Origin: Nitrobacteraceae bacterium AZCC 2146
GTDB lineage: Bacteria > Pseudomonadota > Alphaproteobacteria > Rhizobiales > Xanthobacteraceae
DNA: 64,000 bases
Assembly (NCBI GenBank): GCA_036924855.1
Contig: JBAGRP010000001.1
Span: 2,108,001 to 2,172,000, forward strand
Direction of reading: 5' to 3'
Every line of letters starts with the position of its first letter. Within the stretch, counting starts at the first letter, position 1. A program made the position numbers and the translations under genes. The notes under the pieces were generated by a model that worked only from the letters and a program-made list of their open reading frames with translations, did not search any database and had not been told where the DNA came from. Positions 38,498 to 47,312 of this stretch are shown piece after piece.

Positions 38498-39175
38498 TTA
38501 ATCGTCGAAACCAACGAACACCGTCGCTTCCTCGACCGACTTTCGTTCGGACACCACCGCATTTGCGGGGAAGCTGTCATCCGGCCAGCCCAGCGCGATG
38601 CTCTTCATGATGACCTGATCGTCGGCGATGCCAGCGTGCTCGCGCACCACCGGCGACTGCATGATGCCTTGGCTGTTGATCACGGCGCCCAGTCCACGCG
38701 ACCAGGCGGCATTGACCAGGGCGGTCGCCACCGCGCCGCAATCGAACGGCGTATCGTCGCTGCCATCCAGCACGCGGTCATAGGTCACGATCACGCAGAC
38801 CGGCGCGTCGAATTGACGGAAGCCGCGCAGCACCCAATCCTGGCGCAATTCCTTGTCATCGCGTGCAATCCCCATGGCGGAGAATAATTGCTTGGCGACG
38901 CCCACCTGCCTGTCGCGGTGCGGGCCCGCAAAGGCCTGACCGGTGCGAAACTCGCGCGACTGCGGTACGCCTGCCACCATCCGCTCGGTATTGCCGGCGC
39001 GGATCCGATTGAGCGGTTCGCCGGTGAGGACGTAGAAATTCCACGGCTGGGTGTTCATGGACGACGGCGCGCGCATCGCCAATGCGATGATTTCCTCGAT
39101 CAGTGCCCTGGGTACGGGATCGGGTTTGTAACCGCGGATGCTCCGGCGACCGAGAATAACGTCATCGAACTGCAT
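38498..39175 (-). CDS. Nitroreductase-family FMN oxidoreductase
   Basis: A 225-residue flavoenzyme with the nitroreductase signature at its N-terminus (ILGRRSIRGYKPDPVP, then ALRAPSSMNTQPWNFYV-like residues) and the C-terminal SIALGWPDDSFPAN loop. Such enzymes reduce nitro groups or quinones with NAD(P)H. The ATG at 39175 (MQFDDVILG) is chosen over a longer frame from 39220. It is transcribed alone; the next gene upstream ends 97 bp away. Confidence 0.9.
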   Translation of the reverse strand: MQFDDVILGRRSIRGYKPDPVPRALIEEIIALAMRAPSSMNTQPWNFYVLTGEPLNRIRAGNTERMVAGVPQSREFRTGQAFAGPHRDRQVGVAKQLFSAMGIARDDKELRQDWVLRGFRQFDAPVCVIVTYDRVLDGSDDTPFDCGAVATALVNAAWSRGLGAVINSQGIMQSPVVREHAGIADDQVIMKSIALGWPDDSFPANAVVSERKSVEEATVFVGFDD

Positions 39176-39272
39176 TGGTCTGGATTCCCCGGATGGCACA
39201 TGAACTTGGCGGCCCCACATCTCGCTTCGCTGATGCGGCTACGCTGGCTGCTCGCGACAACGATGGCACAAT

Positions 39273-40268
39273 CTACTGCTGCGGTCCCAGACTCGCTGCA
39301 AGCTCTGCCCAGATCGGTGCCTCCTCCCTGTAGAGCGCCTGACTGGCGTCCAGCGTCATCGGGCCTTCATCGACGCCCTGACTCTTGAGCAATTCGCGAA
39401 CGCGATCGCTCTTGCCGGCCGCGACGAACAGTGCGGACAGCTTCGCAATGATCTCCGGCGGCGTCCTTGCTGGCGCCACGCATCCCTGGAAGGTCAGCAG
39501 CGTGTGCGCGCGGGAGGTCGCGCCCTGCTCGCGGAACGTTGCGACGTCAGGAAGCGCCTCGATCCGACGTCGGGACACCGCGACAGCACGGGCCTTGCCG
39601 GTCTGCAGCACCGACAGCGCTGCGGCGTAGCTGCCGATGCCGGCATCGATGGATCCGCCGGCGAGATCGCTCCACATCGGCGCCTCGCCGCGGTAGTGCA
39701 CCGCTTCCATCTTCAGGCCGTACTGCTTGTTGAGCTCGAGGATGACCATGTGCGCGAAGGAACCGGCGGCATAGGTGCCGACATTCACCTTCTCGGTCTT
39801 GCGCGCATAGTCGATGAAGTCCTGCAGCGTTTTGGCACCGACCTTCTCGCTCACCATGAGCGGCAGACTTCCGCCCGGCATCACCGTGATCCACGCGAAA
39901 TCCTGCGGGACATTGTACTTGATGTCCTTGATGAGCACCGGATTGAGCATGTAGGCGGTGGTGTTGCAGATCATCAATGTGTGGCCGTCGGGATCGGAGC
40001 GCTTCAACTCCATCGCCGCAACGGCGCCGCCGGCACCAGCCTTGTTCTCGACCACCACTGTCTGCCCAAGCTCACGCGACAGATAATCGCCATAGACGCG
40101 CGCGAATTGATCGGTCTGGCCGCCGGCCGCGGAGCCGGCCAGCATCCTGATCGGCTTGGTGGGCCATGTGCTGGCTCTGACCAGCGAAGGCGCGCTGAGC
40201 AATACGGCTGCGCCCGCACCCGCTGTGACGAATTGGCGTCGGTTGAGAAACAGCGATCTGTTTCGCAC
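39273..40268 (-). CDS. Tripartite tricarboxylate transporter binding protein (Bug/TctC)
   Basis: A 331-residue periplasmic receptor. A twin-arginine-like start (LNRRQFVTAGAGAAVLLSA) leads into the Bug fold with WPTKPIRMLAGSAAGGQTDQFAR and VVENKAGAGGAVAAMEL, the conserved ligand loops. The start is GTG at 40268, which has GGGAGGA just ahead; longer frames run into an upstream repeat. The membrane partners TctA and TctB are absent from the window, as is common for these receptors. The adjacent aldolase and dehydrogenase suggest a hydroxy- or keto-acid ligand. Confidence 0.88.
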   Translation of the reverse strand: MRNRSLFLNRRQFVTAGAGAAVLLSAPSLVRASTWPTKPIRMLAGSAAGGQTDQFARVYGDYLSRELGQTVVVENKAGAGGAVAAMELKRSDPDGHTLMICNTTAYMLNPVLIKDIKYNVPQDFAWITVMPGGSLPLMVSEKVGAKTLQDFIDYARKTEKVNVGTYAAGSFAHMVILELNKQYGLKMEAVHYRGEAPMWSDLAGGSIDAGIGSYAAALSVLQTGKARAVAVSRRRIEALPDVATFREQGATSRAHTLLTFQGCVAPARTPPEIIAKLSALFVAAGKSDRVRELLKSQGVDEGPMTLDASQALYREEAPIWAELAASLGPQQ

Positions 40269-40315
40269 GGTCGTCCTCCCGGTCTTGGCCTTGTCTCTTC
40301 GGACAAGTGCCTCCT

Positions 40316-40455
40316 CGTCATTCCGGGGCGCGAACGCCGTAAGGCGGTCGCGAACCTCAACCACTCCAATTGGAGTGCGGGGAATCTCGAGATGTTCATC
40401 ACTTCTGGGTTCCGGATTCGCTCGCGGCTGACGCCGCTCCCGCCCCGGAACGACA
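40316..40455. repeat. Palindromic intergenic repeat, family A copy 1
   Basis: Bounded by GTCATTCCGGGGCGC on the left and its complement-like GCCCCGGAACGAC on the right, with an inner pair near GAATCTCGAG...GGGTTCCGGATTCG. It lies between the Bug receptor and the aldolase gene. It is the most degenerate of the five copies. Confidence 0.8.
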
Positions 40456-40461
40456 GAGTAG

Positions 40462-41238
40462 TTACGCCTTGCCGCCCGAGTTCTTGCGGGTATCGGCAAC
40501 CCACGACTTTGCGCCCGTCGCGAGAATGCCGCTGTCGTTGAGCAACGTCACCAGCTTGAAGCCCATGCCGATATTCTTCGCAGCACCCACGGGACCCGAG
40601 CAATGGATGCCGGGATAGATGCCGCGCTTGTCGCATTCCTTGATCAGCTTGTCGTAGATCTTCAGGATTTCCGGCTCTTCGCGGTCGAGCTTCGGCACCA
40701 GGCCATAGGAGAAGCCGAGATCGCTCGGGCCGACATAAACGCCGGCGATGCCTTCGACGTCGAGGATCGCTTCCATGTTGTCGACGGCGGTGCGGGTCTC
40801 CAGCATCGGGATGCACAGGATCTCGTCATTCGCCGTCTTCTGATAGTCGCCGGCGCCGCCATACATGCCCGAGCGGATCGGGCCGTTGCTGCGGGTGCCG
40901 TGCGGCGGATACTTGCAATACTGCACGAAGTTCTCGGCTTCTTCCTTGGTGTTGATCATCGGGCAGATCACGCCATAGGCGCCGCCGTCGAGCACCTTGC
41001 CGATGATGCCAGGCTCGTTCCATGGCACGCGGACCATCGGCGTCACCGGATGGGCACCCATGGCCTGGAAACACTCCACCATCGACATGTAATCCTGCAC
41101 GCCGTGCTGAATGTCGACGGTGACGCTGTCGAAGCCGCACTGCGCCATCACCTCGGCGGAGAAGCCCGACGGGATCGCCAGCCATCCGTTGACGGCGACT
41201 TTGCCCGACGCCCAGATTTCTTTCACTTTATTTGCCAT
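40462..41238 (-). CDS. HpcH/HpaI-family aldolase
   Basis: A 258-residue class II pyruvate aldolase. The residues known from E. coli HpaI are all present at closely matching positions: His45 (VDIQHGVQD), Arg70 (MVRVPWNEP), and the metal ligands Glu147 (MLETRTA) and Asp173 (VGPSDLG). The enzyme could cleave 2,4-dihydroxyhept-2-enedioate, the last step of the homoprotocatechuate pathway encoded at 47.9-52.9 kb, or a related hydroxy-keto acid. Its own operon partners, a Bug receptor and an Ldh2-type dehydrogenase, argue for a separate pathway. The start at 41238 has AAGGACC ahead. Confidence 0.87.
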   Translation of the reverse strand: MANKVKEIWASGKVAVNGWLAIPSGFSAEVMAQCGFDSVTVDIQHGVQDYMSMVECFQAMGAHPVTPMVRVPWNEPGIIGKVLDGGAYGVICPMINTKEEAENFVQYCKYPPHGTRSNGPIRSGMYGGAGDYQKTANDEILCIPMLETRTAVDNMEAILDVEGIAGVYVGPSDLGFSYGLVPKLDREEPEILKIYDKLIKECDKRGIYPGIHCSGPVGAAKNIGMGFKLVTLLNDSGILATGAKSWVADTRKNSGGKA

Positions 41239-41287
41239 CGTTGATGGTCCTTCTTTTGGTTGTTGGTGATGACTACGGTTCGAAAGA

Positions 41288-42373
41288 TTATTTGGTCGCG
41301 TTGGCGACGGCCTGTTCGCTGACGCCGACCTCGCGCGCGGTCTGCACGATGGCACTCCAGGTCTCGTCCGGCAGCGGCACGCCGTTCCTGGTCCGGTCAG
41401 CGCGGGTACGCGCCTCGGGATCTCCGGGGATCAGCACGGAGTCGGTGCCAACAGCCGGCTTGGTGTTCTTGAAGTAGTCGATGTAGCGCGTGACTTCGCC
41501 ATCGAAGAAATTGCTCGGATCGACGCGCTTGGGGTCGACATAGATCGCGAACATGCCGTTGGCGAAGGGGCGGTCCGGCTTGGTGGCGCCGTTGCCGGTG
41601 AGCGCGCCGCCGAGCAATTCGCAAATCAGAGCCAGGCCCGAGCCCTTGTGTTCGCCGAAAGCGCGGATCGCGCCAGAGCCCTTGGAATGATCGCGCGGCC
41701 CGTCGGCGGCATGCGGCCCGTAGAGCACCGCGGGGTCTTCGCTCAGCGTGCCGTCGAGATCAATCAACGCGCCCTTCGGCAGCTTCTTGCCGCCGCGGCT
41801 GGCGACCAGCACCTTGCCCTCGGCGACGATCGAGGTCGCGAAATCCAGCACCACGGGCGCATGGCCCGGGCGGGGAATGCCGACGCAATACGGCGCGGTG
41901 GATAGCCGCCGCTCGACGCCGCCGAATGGCGCGACGAGAATGGAGCCGGCAGCGTTGACGAAATGGATAGACACCAGCCCTTCCGCCGCGGCCATCTCGG
42001 CCCAGTCGCCGATCCGGCCTATATGACCCGAATTACGCGTCGCCACTGCCGCAAGGCCCGTGGCCTTGCACTTCTCGATGCCGATCCTGACGGCCTGCGG
42101 GCCGACGGTCTGGCCATAGCCGAACCGGCCATCGACCACCGCCAGCGATGGCGTATCGACCGGCACTTCGATGGTCTGATTGGGAATGATGGCGCCGGAA
42201 TTGCGCCAGCGGATGTAGACCGGCACGCGGATCACGCCGTGGCTGTCATGGCCGGTGAGGTTCGCTGTGGTGAGGTAGGTCGCGATGCGCTTGGCCTCTT
42301 CTGCGGAGGATCCGGCATGGGCGAAGACGTCAGCGACAAAGTCGATCAGTTTGTTGACTTGAAGAGTAACCAT
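41288..42373 (-). CDS. Malate/L-lactate dehydrogenase-type (Ldh2) oxidoreductase
   Basis: A 361-residue NAD(P)-dependent enzyme of the Ldh2/MDH2 group (L-sulfolactate, ureidoglycolate, malate-type dehydrogenases), unrelated to Rossmann lactate dehydrogenases. Diagnostic parts are GHDSHGVIRVPVYIRW with the catalytic His, ATRNSGHIGRIGDWAE, and FGEHKGSGLALICELLGGALTG. It starts at 42373 with MVTLQVNKL; a frame from 42556 is not credible. It is 49 bp upstream of the aldolase, on the same strand. Confidence 0.9.
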   Translation of the reverse strand: MVTLQVNKLIDFVADVFAHAGSSAEEAKRIATYLTTANLTGHDSHGVIRVPVYIRWRNSGAIIPNQTIEVPVDTPSLAVVDGRFGYGQTVGPQAVRIGIEKCKATGLAAVATRNSGHIGRIGDWAEMAAAEGLVSIHFVNAAGSILVAPFGGVERRLSTAPYCVGIPRPGHAPVVLDFATSIVAEGKVLVASRGGKKLPKGALIDLDGTLSEDPAVLYGPHAADGPRDHSKGSGAIRAFGEHKGSGLALICELLGGALTGNGATKPDRPFANGMFAIYVDPKRVDPSNFFDGEVTRYIDYFKNTKPAVGTDSVLIPGDPEARTRADRTRNGVPLPDETWSAIVQTAREVGVSEQAVANATK

Positions 42374-42389
42374 GGTTGGACATTCGCCC

Positions 42390-43130
42390 TTATATGTTAG
42401 CTGCGAGTGGCTTGGCGTGACCGCCAAGATAGGCGGCGGCAATGGCTTCGTTGCCCCAAAGTTCATCCGGCTTGCCGCCCAGCACGATGCGTCCGGTTTC
42501 CAGGACGTAGCCATGATCGGCGACGGACAGTCCCATGCGCGCGTTTTGCTCGACAAGCAAGACCGTGGTGTGGCGCCGGATCTCGGAAATGATCCGGAAC
42601 ACCGCCTGAACGATCACCGGCGCCAGCCCCAGCGACGGCTCGTCCAGCAGCAACAGCCGCGGTTTGGCCATCAGCCCGCGCGCCACCGCCACCATCTGCA
42701 ATTGTCCGCCGGACAGCGTCCAGCCGAGCGAGTCGGAAAACTTCCGGATGTCGGGAAACAGATCGAACATCGCATCGGCTTCTTTGGACAGCTCGGATTT
42801 CGCCGCGCGGCGGTTAGAGCCGCCGAGCATGATGTTTTCCTTCACCGTCAGGCCCGGAAAGACGCGGCGGCCCTCCGGCACATGGGAGATGCCCATCCGC
42901 ACGATCGCTTCCGGTCCGAGCCCCGCGATCGAATGTCCGTCGAACAGGATTTCACCGGCGGCGGGTTTGGCCAGACCGGAAATCGCACGCAGCGTAGTTG
43001 ACTTGCCAGCGCCGTTGGCTCCGAGCAGCGTGACCACCTGCCCTTCCTCGACACTGAACGATACGCCGCGCAAGGCGACGATCTCACCATAGTGCACATT
43101 GAGATCGTTGATCTGAAGCAGCGCCATCAT
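42390..43130 (-). CDS. livF: Branched-chain-type ABC transporter ATPase (LivF)
   Basis: A 246-residue LivF-type ATPase with Walker A GANGAGKSTTL, signature LSGGQLQMVAVARGL, Walker B LLLLDEPSLGL and the switch His replaced by Gln (LVEQNAR), as is normal in LivF. It overlaps the livMG fusion gene by four bases. The system may carry aromatic acids rather than branched-chain amino acids, given the neighbouring hpa genes. Confidence 0.93.
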   Translation of the reverse strand: MMALLQINDLNVHYGEIVALRGVSFSVEEGQVVTLLGANGAGKSTTLRAISGLAKPAAGEILFDGHSIAGLGPEAIVRMGISHVPEGRRVFPGLTVKENIMLGGSNRRAAKSELSKEADAMFDLFPDIRKFSDSLGWTLSGGQLQMVAVARGLMAKPRLLLLDEPSLGLAPVIVQAVFRIISEIRRHTTVLLVEQNARMGLSVADHGYVLETGRIVLGGKPDELWGNEAIAAAYLGGHAKPLAANI

Positions 43131-44908
43131 TCAGTTCCGAGATAGGCGGAGACGACGTCGGGATGCCGCAGCACCGCCATGGATTCGCCGTCCGCGATGC
43201 GGCGTCCGAAGTTGAGCACGGTGATGTGCTGGGCGGCCTCAGAGACCAGCGTCATGTCGTGATCGATGATCAGGATGGTCAGCCCCTGCGCCGCGATGCG
43301 CTTCAGCAGCTCATGCAGTTCGAGCTTTTCGCTGGAGTTCAATCCCGCCGCGGGCTCGTCTAGCAGCAACAGCGTCGGATTGGCGGCCAGCGCGCGGGCG
43401 ATCTCGATCAGCCGCTGATGACCGTAGGAGAAGCTGGAGATCAACTCGTTGGCGCGCGGACCGAGACCCACAAAGGTCAGCGCCGACATCGCGCGCTGCG
43501 TCAGCGCGGCGTCGTCGCCCTTGCCGATTAGCGTGTTGCCCGGCCGCTCGGCGCCGATGACGACATTTTCCAGCGCCGACATCGAGCGGAACAGCCGGAT
43601 GTTCTGGAAGGTGCGGCCAAGGCCAGCCGCGGCACGCGAATGCGGCGGCATATCGGTGACATCGGTGCCGTCGAGCAGCACCTTGCCGGCAGTCGCCTTG
43701 TAAAGGCCGGACAGCACATTCAGTGTCGTGGTCTTGCCGGAGCCGTTCGGCCCGATCAGCGCATGAACGCCGCCGCGCTTCACGGCGATATCGACATTGT
43801 CCACGGCCTTGAGACCGCCGAAGTGCTTGGCGAGGCCCGTGACCTGCAGCACCATGTCGCCACCGATTGTCGCCGGCGTCAGTTTTAGCGGCAGCCCAGC
43901 ATCCGGCAATCGGACCTTGCGGCGAAAGCGATCGAGGCCGGCGCTGACAAAGCCCCAGATGCCATCGGGCATGAAACGGATGATCAGGATCACCGACAGG
44001 CCGTAGATCGCCAGGTAGAGCCCGGGCACGCTTTTCAGGAAGCGCAGCCATTCCGGGATCAGGATCAGCAGACCGGTACCGATCGCAGAACCGATCGGCG
44101 ACGCTACGCCACCGAGCAGCGACATGGTGAGAAACACGATCGACTCGGCGAAAGAGAATTGATCCGGGCTGATGTAAGCAAAGCCGCCGGCGAATAGTCC
44201 GCCACCAAGCCCGCCGAGCACGGCGCAGAGCGCGAAGGCATAGACCTTGGTGCGGAACACGTCGATGCCGTTCACGCCCGCAGCCAGTTCGTTGTCGCGC
44301 ACCGCGCGCATGGCGCGGCCGAGCCGCGTCTGCGGCAAGTGCCAGACGAAATAGCCGACCAGCGCCAGCATCGCCACGCAGAAGGCAAGATAGGATTGCG
44401 ACGACTGGAACAGAGCGGGACGGCCGATCCGCGACACGCCATCCGGACCATGGGTGAGCCAGATCGCGTTGATCATTACCAGCGTCACGATCTGCTGGAA
44501 CGAGATCGTGACCATCGCGAGGTAATGGCCGCCGAGCCGCAGCGTGGACATGCCAAGCACGGCGCCGGCGAGCAGCGCCATGATGCAGCCCGCGGCGAGA
44601 CAGAGCCAGTAGCTGAGCTGGTAGTCTGTCGTGCCGATGCCGACCGCATAGGCGCCGAAGCCAAAGAACGCCGCCTGCGCCAGGTTGATCTGGCCGCAGA
44701 GGCCGAGCACGACGGAGAGGCCGAATACCGCAATGGCAAACGTCGTGGCCTGCATCAGGATGTTGAGGATGTAGCCGTCAAAGCTCGCCGAGGCTGCGAG
44801 GGCCACGACAATCGCCGCGCCTATAAAATATGGCGCATGGCGGATCAGCAGCGGAGTGGAACGCGGCACGGCGACCACCGACTGGATGTTCTCGCTGGGC
44901 ACGCTCAT
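43127..44908 (-). CDS. Fused branched-chain-type ABC permease-ATPase (LivM-LivG)
   Basis: One 593-residue reading frame encodes two normally separate subunits. Residues 1 to about 320 are a LivM-type permease (LNLAQAAFFGFGAYAVG-like segment, GGLGGGLFAGGFAYISPD). Residues about 352-593 are a LivG ATPase with Walker A GPNGSGKTTT (Lys392), FSYGHQRLIEIARAL and LLLLDEPAAGLN. Met352, followed by VLQVTGLAKHFGG, may mark the former LivG start. The start at 44908 (MSVPSENIQ) overlaps the livH stop. A much longer frame upstream is non-coding shadow of livH. Confidence 0.92.
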   Translation of the reverse strand: MSVPSENIQSVVAVPRSTPLLIRHAPYFIGAAIVVALAASASFDGYILNILMQATTFAIAVFGLSVVLGLCGQINLAQAAFFGFGAYAVGIGTTDYQLSYWLCLAAGCIMALLAGAVLGMSTLRLGGHYLAMVTISFQQIVTLVMINAIWLTHGPDGVSRIGRPALFQSSQSYLAFCVAMLALVGYFVWHLPQTRLGRAMRAVRDNELAAGVNGIDVFRTKVYAFALCAVLGGLGGGLFAGGFAYISPDQFSFAESIVFLTMSLLGGVASPIGSAIGTGLLILIPEWLRFLKSVPGLYLAIYGLSVILIIRFMPDGIWGFVSAGLDRFRRKVRLPDAGLPLKLTPATIGGDMVLQVTGLAKHFGGLKAVDNVDIAVKRGGVHALIGPNGSGKTTTLNVLSGLYKATAGKVLLDGTDVTDMPPHSRAAAGLGRTFQNIRLFRSMSALENVVIGAERPGNTLIGKGDDAALTQRAMSALTFVGLGPRANELISSFSYGHQRLIEIARALAANPTLLLLDEPAAGLNSSEKLELHELLKRIAAQGLTILIIDHDMTLVSEAAQHITVLNFGRRIADGESMAVLRHPDVVSAYLGTE

Positions 44909-45780
44909 GCTTTTTCCGCCACGCGTTCGCCGAAGATGCCCTGCGGCCGAAACACCAGGAACAGCACCAGCACGAGGAAAGCGAAGGCATCCTTGTACGG
45001 CACCGAAATATACGCCGCGCCAAACGTCTCGATGATGCCGAGCGACAGCCCGCCGATGATGGCGCCGGTGACGTCGCCGAAGCCTCCGATGATGGTGGCG
45101 GCAAAGGCCTTCAGCGCGATGGTCGAGCCCATCTGGATCGAGACGAACAGCACCGGCGCGACCAGAATGCCGGCAAGGCCGCCGAGCACCGCGGAGTAGA
45201 TGAAGGTGATCATGATCATGGTGGACACGGAAATGCCGAGCAGCGAGGCCATCTCCTTGTCCTGCGACGTGGCCTGCAGCTTCTTGCCGATCATGGTGTG
45301 TTCGAAGAACCAGTAATTGAACGCCACCAGCAGGATCGTCACCGCGATGATCAGGAGATACTGGCTGTCGAGATAGACCGGGCCGAGCTGGATGCCGGGC
45401 GTTTCGAACCAGCCTTCCAGCACCTGCGGCTGCGGGCCGTAGATCGCCAGCACCGAATTCGCCAGCAGGATCGAGGCACCGATGGTGGCGATGATCACTG
45501 GCAGGAACGTGCGATGCCGCAGCGGGTAATAGACGCCGAGATTGAAGATCGCGCCGAGCAGCGCCATGCCGGCGAGCGACAGCAGGAACGACAGCCAGTA
45601 CGGCCAGCCGAGATCGACGGCGAACACCACCATCAGGTAGGCCGCGACCATGGAGAATTCGCCCTGCGCGAAGTTGACGACGTTGGTAGCGCGGAAAATC
45701 AGCACGAAGCCGAGCGCGACCAGCGCATAGACGGCGCCGATACCGATCCCGGTAAACAAAAGCTGTAGTGCAAGATCCAT
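44905..45780 (-). CDS. livH: Branched-chain-type ABC transporter permease (LivH)
   Basis: A 291-residue inner-membrane permease with eight or so hydrophobic segments. The LivH-typical N-terminus is FTGIGIGAVYALVALGFVLIFRATNVVNFAQGEF, and the C-terminal loop is GGFGDVTGAIIGGLSLGIIE. It overlaps the livMG fusion by four bases. A palindromic repeat (45809-45935) separates it from the upstream binding-protein gene. Confidence 0.94.
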   Translation of the reverse strand: MDLALQLLFTGIGIGAVYALVALGFVLIFRATNVVNFAQGEFSMVAAYLMVVFAVDLGWPYWLSFLLSLAGMALLGAIFNLGVYYPLRHRTFLPVIIATIGASILLANSVLAIYGPQPQVLEGWFETPGIQLGPVYLDSQYLLIIAVTILLVAFNYWFFEHTMIGKKLQATSQDKEMASLLGISVSTMIMITFIYSAVLGGLAGILVAPVLFVSIQMGSTIALKAFAATIIGGFGDVTGAIIGGLSLGIIETFGAAYISVPYKDAFAFLVLVLFLVFRPQGIFGERVAEKA

Positions 45781-45808
45781 CAGAGGTGCTCGGTGGGAGG
45801 GGCTTGAT

Positions 45809-45935
45809 CGTCATTCCGGGGCGCAGGACAGCGGCGAAGCCGTCTGGCATGCGAACCCGGAATCTCGACGTGTTCTTCGCCTCATATCGAGGTTCCGGGT
45901 TCGCATGCGCTGGCGCGCCTGCGCCCCGGAACGAC
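45809..45935. repeat. Palindromic intergenic repeat, family A copy 2
   Basis: CGTCATTCCGGGGCGC on the left pairs with GCGCCCCGGAACGAC on the right; inner arms GAACCCGGAATCTCGA and TCGAGGTTCCGGGTTCG also pair. It is located inside the liv operon, between binding-protein and permease genes, where a hairpin could lower expression of the membrane genes relative to the receptor. Confidence 0.88.
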
Positions 45936-45941
45936 AGAGAT

Positions 45942-47087
45942 TCAGTCGTTGAACTCGATGTGCTTGTCGAAGACGATGTTGCCCTTGTCGTTCCTCACGA
46001 TGTTGTAACCGTGCAGACCGTCGCCCTTGTCGTCGAAATTGTACTCGCCTTCGGCGCCGGGGAACTTCTTGGTCGCGATGATGGCTTCGCGGATCTTCTG
46101 CGGATCGGTCGAACCGGCCTTGTTGATCGCGGCCGCCAGCACCGTGACGGCGTCGTAGGGCCACGAACTCTGGTTGTCGGGTGCCACCTTGAAGGCATCG
46201 CGATAGGCCTTGCCGAACGCCTTGGAACCTTCGCTGGAATCTTCGGCGTAGTCGGCGACGCCGTAGGTGCCGTACAGCGCCGGACCGGCGAGCTTCAGCG
46301 CGGTGACGTTGACGATCGAGGGCGAGCCTACCCACGGAATATTGACGCCGAGCTGGCGCAGCTGGCGGGCGAAAATGCCGAGATCGTTTTCGAAGGTGAA
46401 GTACGACCCGAGAATATCGGCGCCGGACTGCTTGATCGCCAGCACCACCGGCGTGAAATCCTGGCTCTGGTTGGCGTAGCCCTGATCGAGCACCGGCGGC
46501 GCCTCGAGCTTGCCAAGCGCTTCGGTCAGCGCCTTGCCGCCCGCGGTACCGAAGGCGTCGGTCGAGTGCAGCACCGCCCATTTCTTCTTGCCCAGCGTCT
46601 TGACACCGTAATCGGCGATGACGCGGCCGGAATAACTGTCATTGGGGCGAAAACGGAACAGCCAGGGATTGCCGAGCTTGGTGAGATTCGGATCGGTGCC
46701 GCCGAACATCACCGGCTTGCCGAGCTTCATGACGTCGGGCGCCATCGCGTGCACCTGGGTCGAGCGGATCGAGCCGAGGAAACCGACGATGTCCGGCTGC
46801 GCGGCGAGCTTCGAGAATGCCAGCACGATGCCGGGGTTGGTGGTCTGATCGTCCTCGATAATCAGTTCGATCTGCTTGCCGAGCACACCACCTGCCTTGT
46901 TGATGGCCTCGACCGCGAGCTTGGCACCGCCAGTTGCGTATTTGCCGGCCTCGGCGGCCGGGCCTGTGACGGGCGCGCACATGCCGATCTTGATGGTCGC
47001 GCCCTGGGCGCGCGCGCTGCCGATCAGATAGGGTGCCGTCATACCGGCGGCCAGGCCAGCCGTGAAGTCACGTCTCGTAAGCTTCAT
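45942..47087 (-). CDS. Branched-chain-type ABC substrate-binding protein
   Basis: A 381-residue periplasmic receptor of the Leu/Ile/Val-binding family. A Tat-like signal (MKLTRRDFTAGLAAG...ARAQG) precedes the type 1 fold: IKIGMCAPVTGPAAEAG, AINKAGGVLGKQIELIIEDDQ. The start at 47087 has a near-perfect ribosome site (GGGAGGA). It heads the operon with livH, livMG and livF. Its position 225 bp from hpaR suggests it captures an aromatic acid such as 4-hydroxyphenylacetate; this is inference. Confidence 0.9.
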   Translation of the reverse strand: MKLTRRDFTAGLAAGMTAPYLIGSARAQGATIKIGMCAPVTGPAAEAGKYATGGAKLAVEAINKAGGVLGKQIELIIEDDQTTNPGIVLAFSKLAAQPDIVGFLGSIRSTQVHAMAPDVMKLGKPVMFGGTDPNLTKLGNPWLFRFRPNDSYSGRVIADYGVKTLGKKKWAVLHSTDAFGTAGGKALTEALGKLEAPPVLDQGYANQSQDFTPVVLAIKQSGADILGSYFTFENDLGIFARQLRQLGVNIPWVGSPSIVNVTALKLAGPALYGTYGVADYAEDSSEGSKAFGKAYRDAFKVAPDNQSSWPYDAVTVLAAAINKAGSTDPQKIREAIIATKKFPGAEGEYNFDDKGDGLHGYNIVRNDKGNIVFDKHIEFND

Positions 47088-47101
47088 TGAATCCTCCCTA
47101 A

Positions 47102-47126
47102 GAGGCCAAACTTGAGCGTTGGCCTT
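47102..47126 (-). promoter_or_regulatory. Leader hairpin before the binding-protein gene
   Basis: GGCCAA (47104-47109) pairs with TTGGCC (47119-47124), extended by A-T and G-T pairs, a few bases upstream of the Shine-Dalgarno sequence of the binding-protein gene on the minus strand. It could influence translation or mRNA stability. Confidence 0.4.
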
Positions 47127-47312
47127 CTTGTGATTTCGCGAGTTGAGCGAAAAATGCTCCGCGTGTCTACAGTGTCGCGCGCGAGTGGCGGCCTCACCCA
47201 AATCAAATTCTGTTTTTCATCAACACGTTCTGCATAGACCCCGCGTTGCGCGCGTTTATTCCGCCTCGCGAATTGGCCGCGACGTCTGCCGAAAAATTAT
47301 GCAGCCAGTTCG

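Noticed and set aside
40462..41238. Naming the aldolase hpaI outright
   Set aside because: Catalytic residues fit, but it is 7 kb away on the other strand in an operon of its own, so the family name only is used.
44909..45850. Apparent N-terminal extension of the LivM-LivG protein
   Set aside because: The extra 314 residues are an Arg/His-rich out-of-frame reading of livH; the ATG at 44908 starts true permease sequence.
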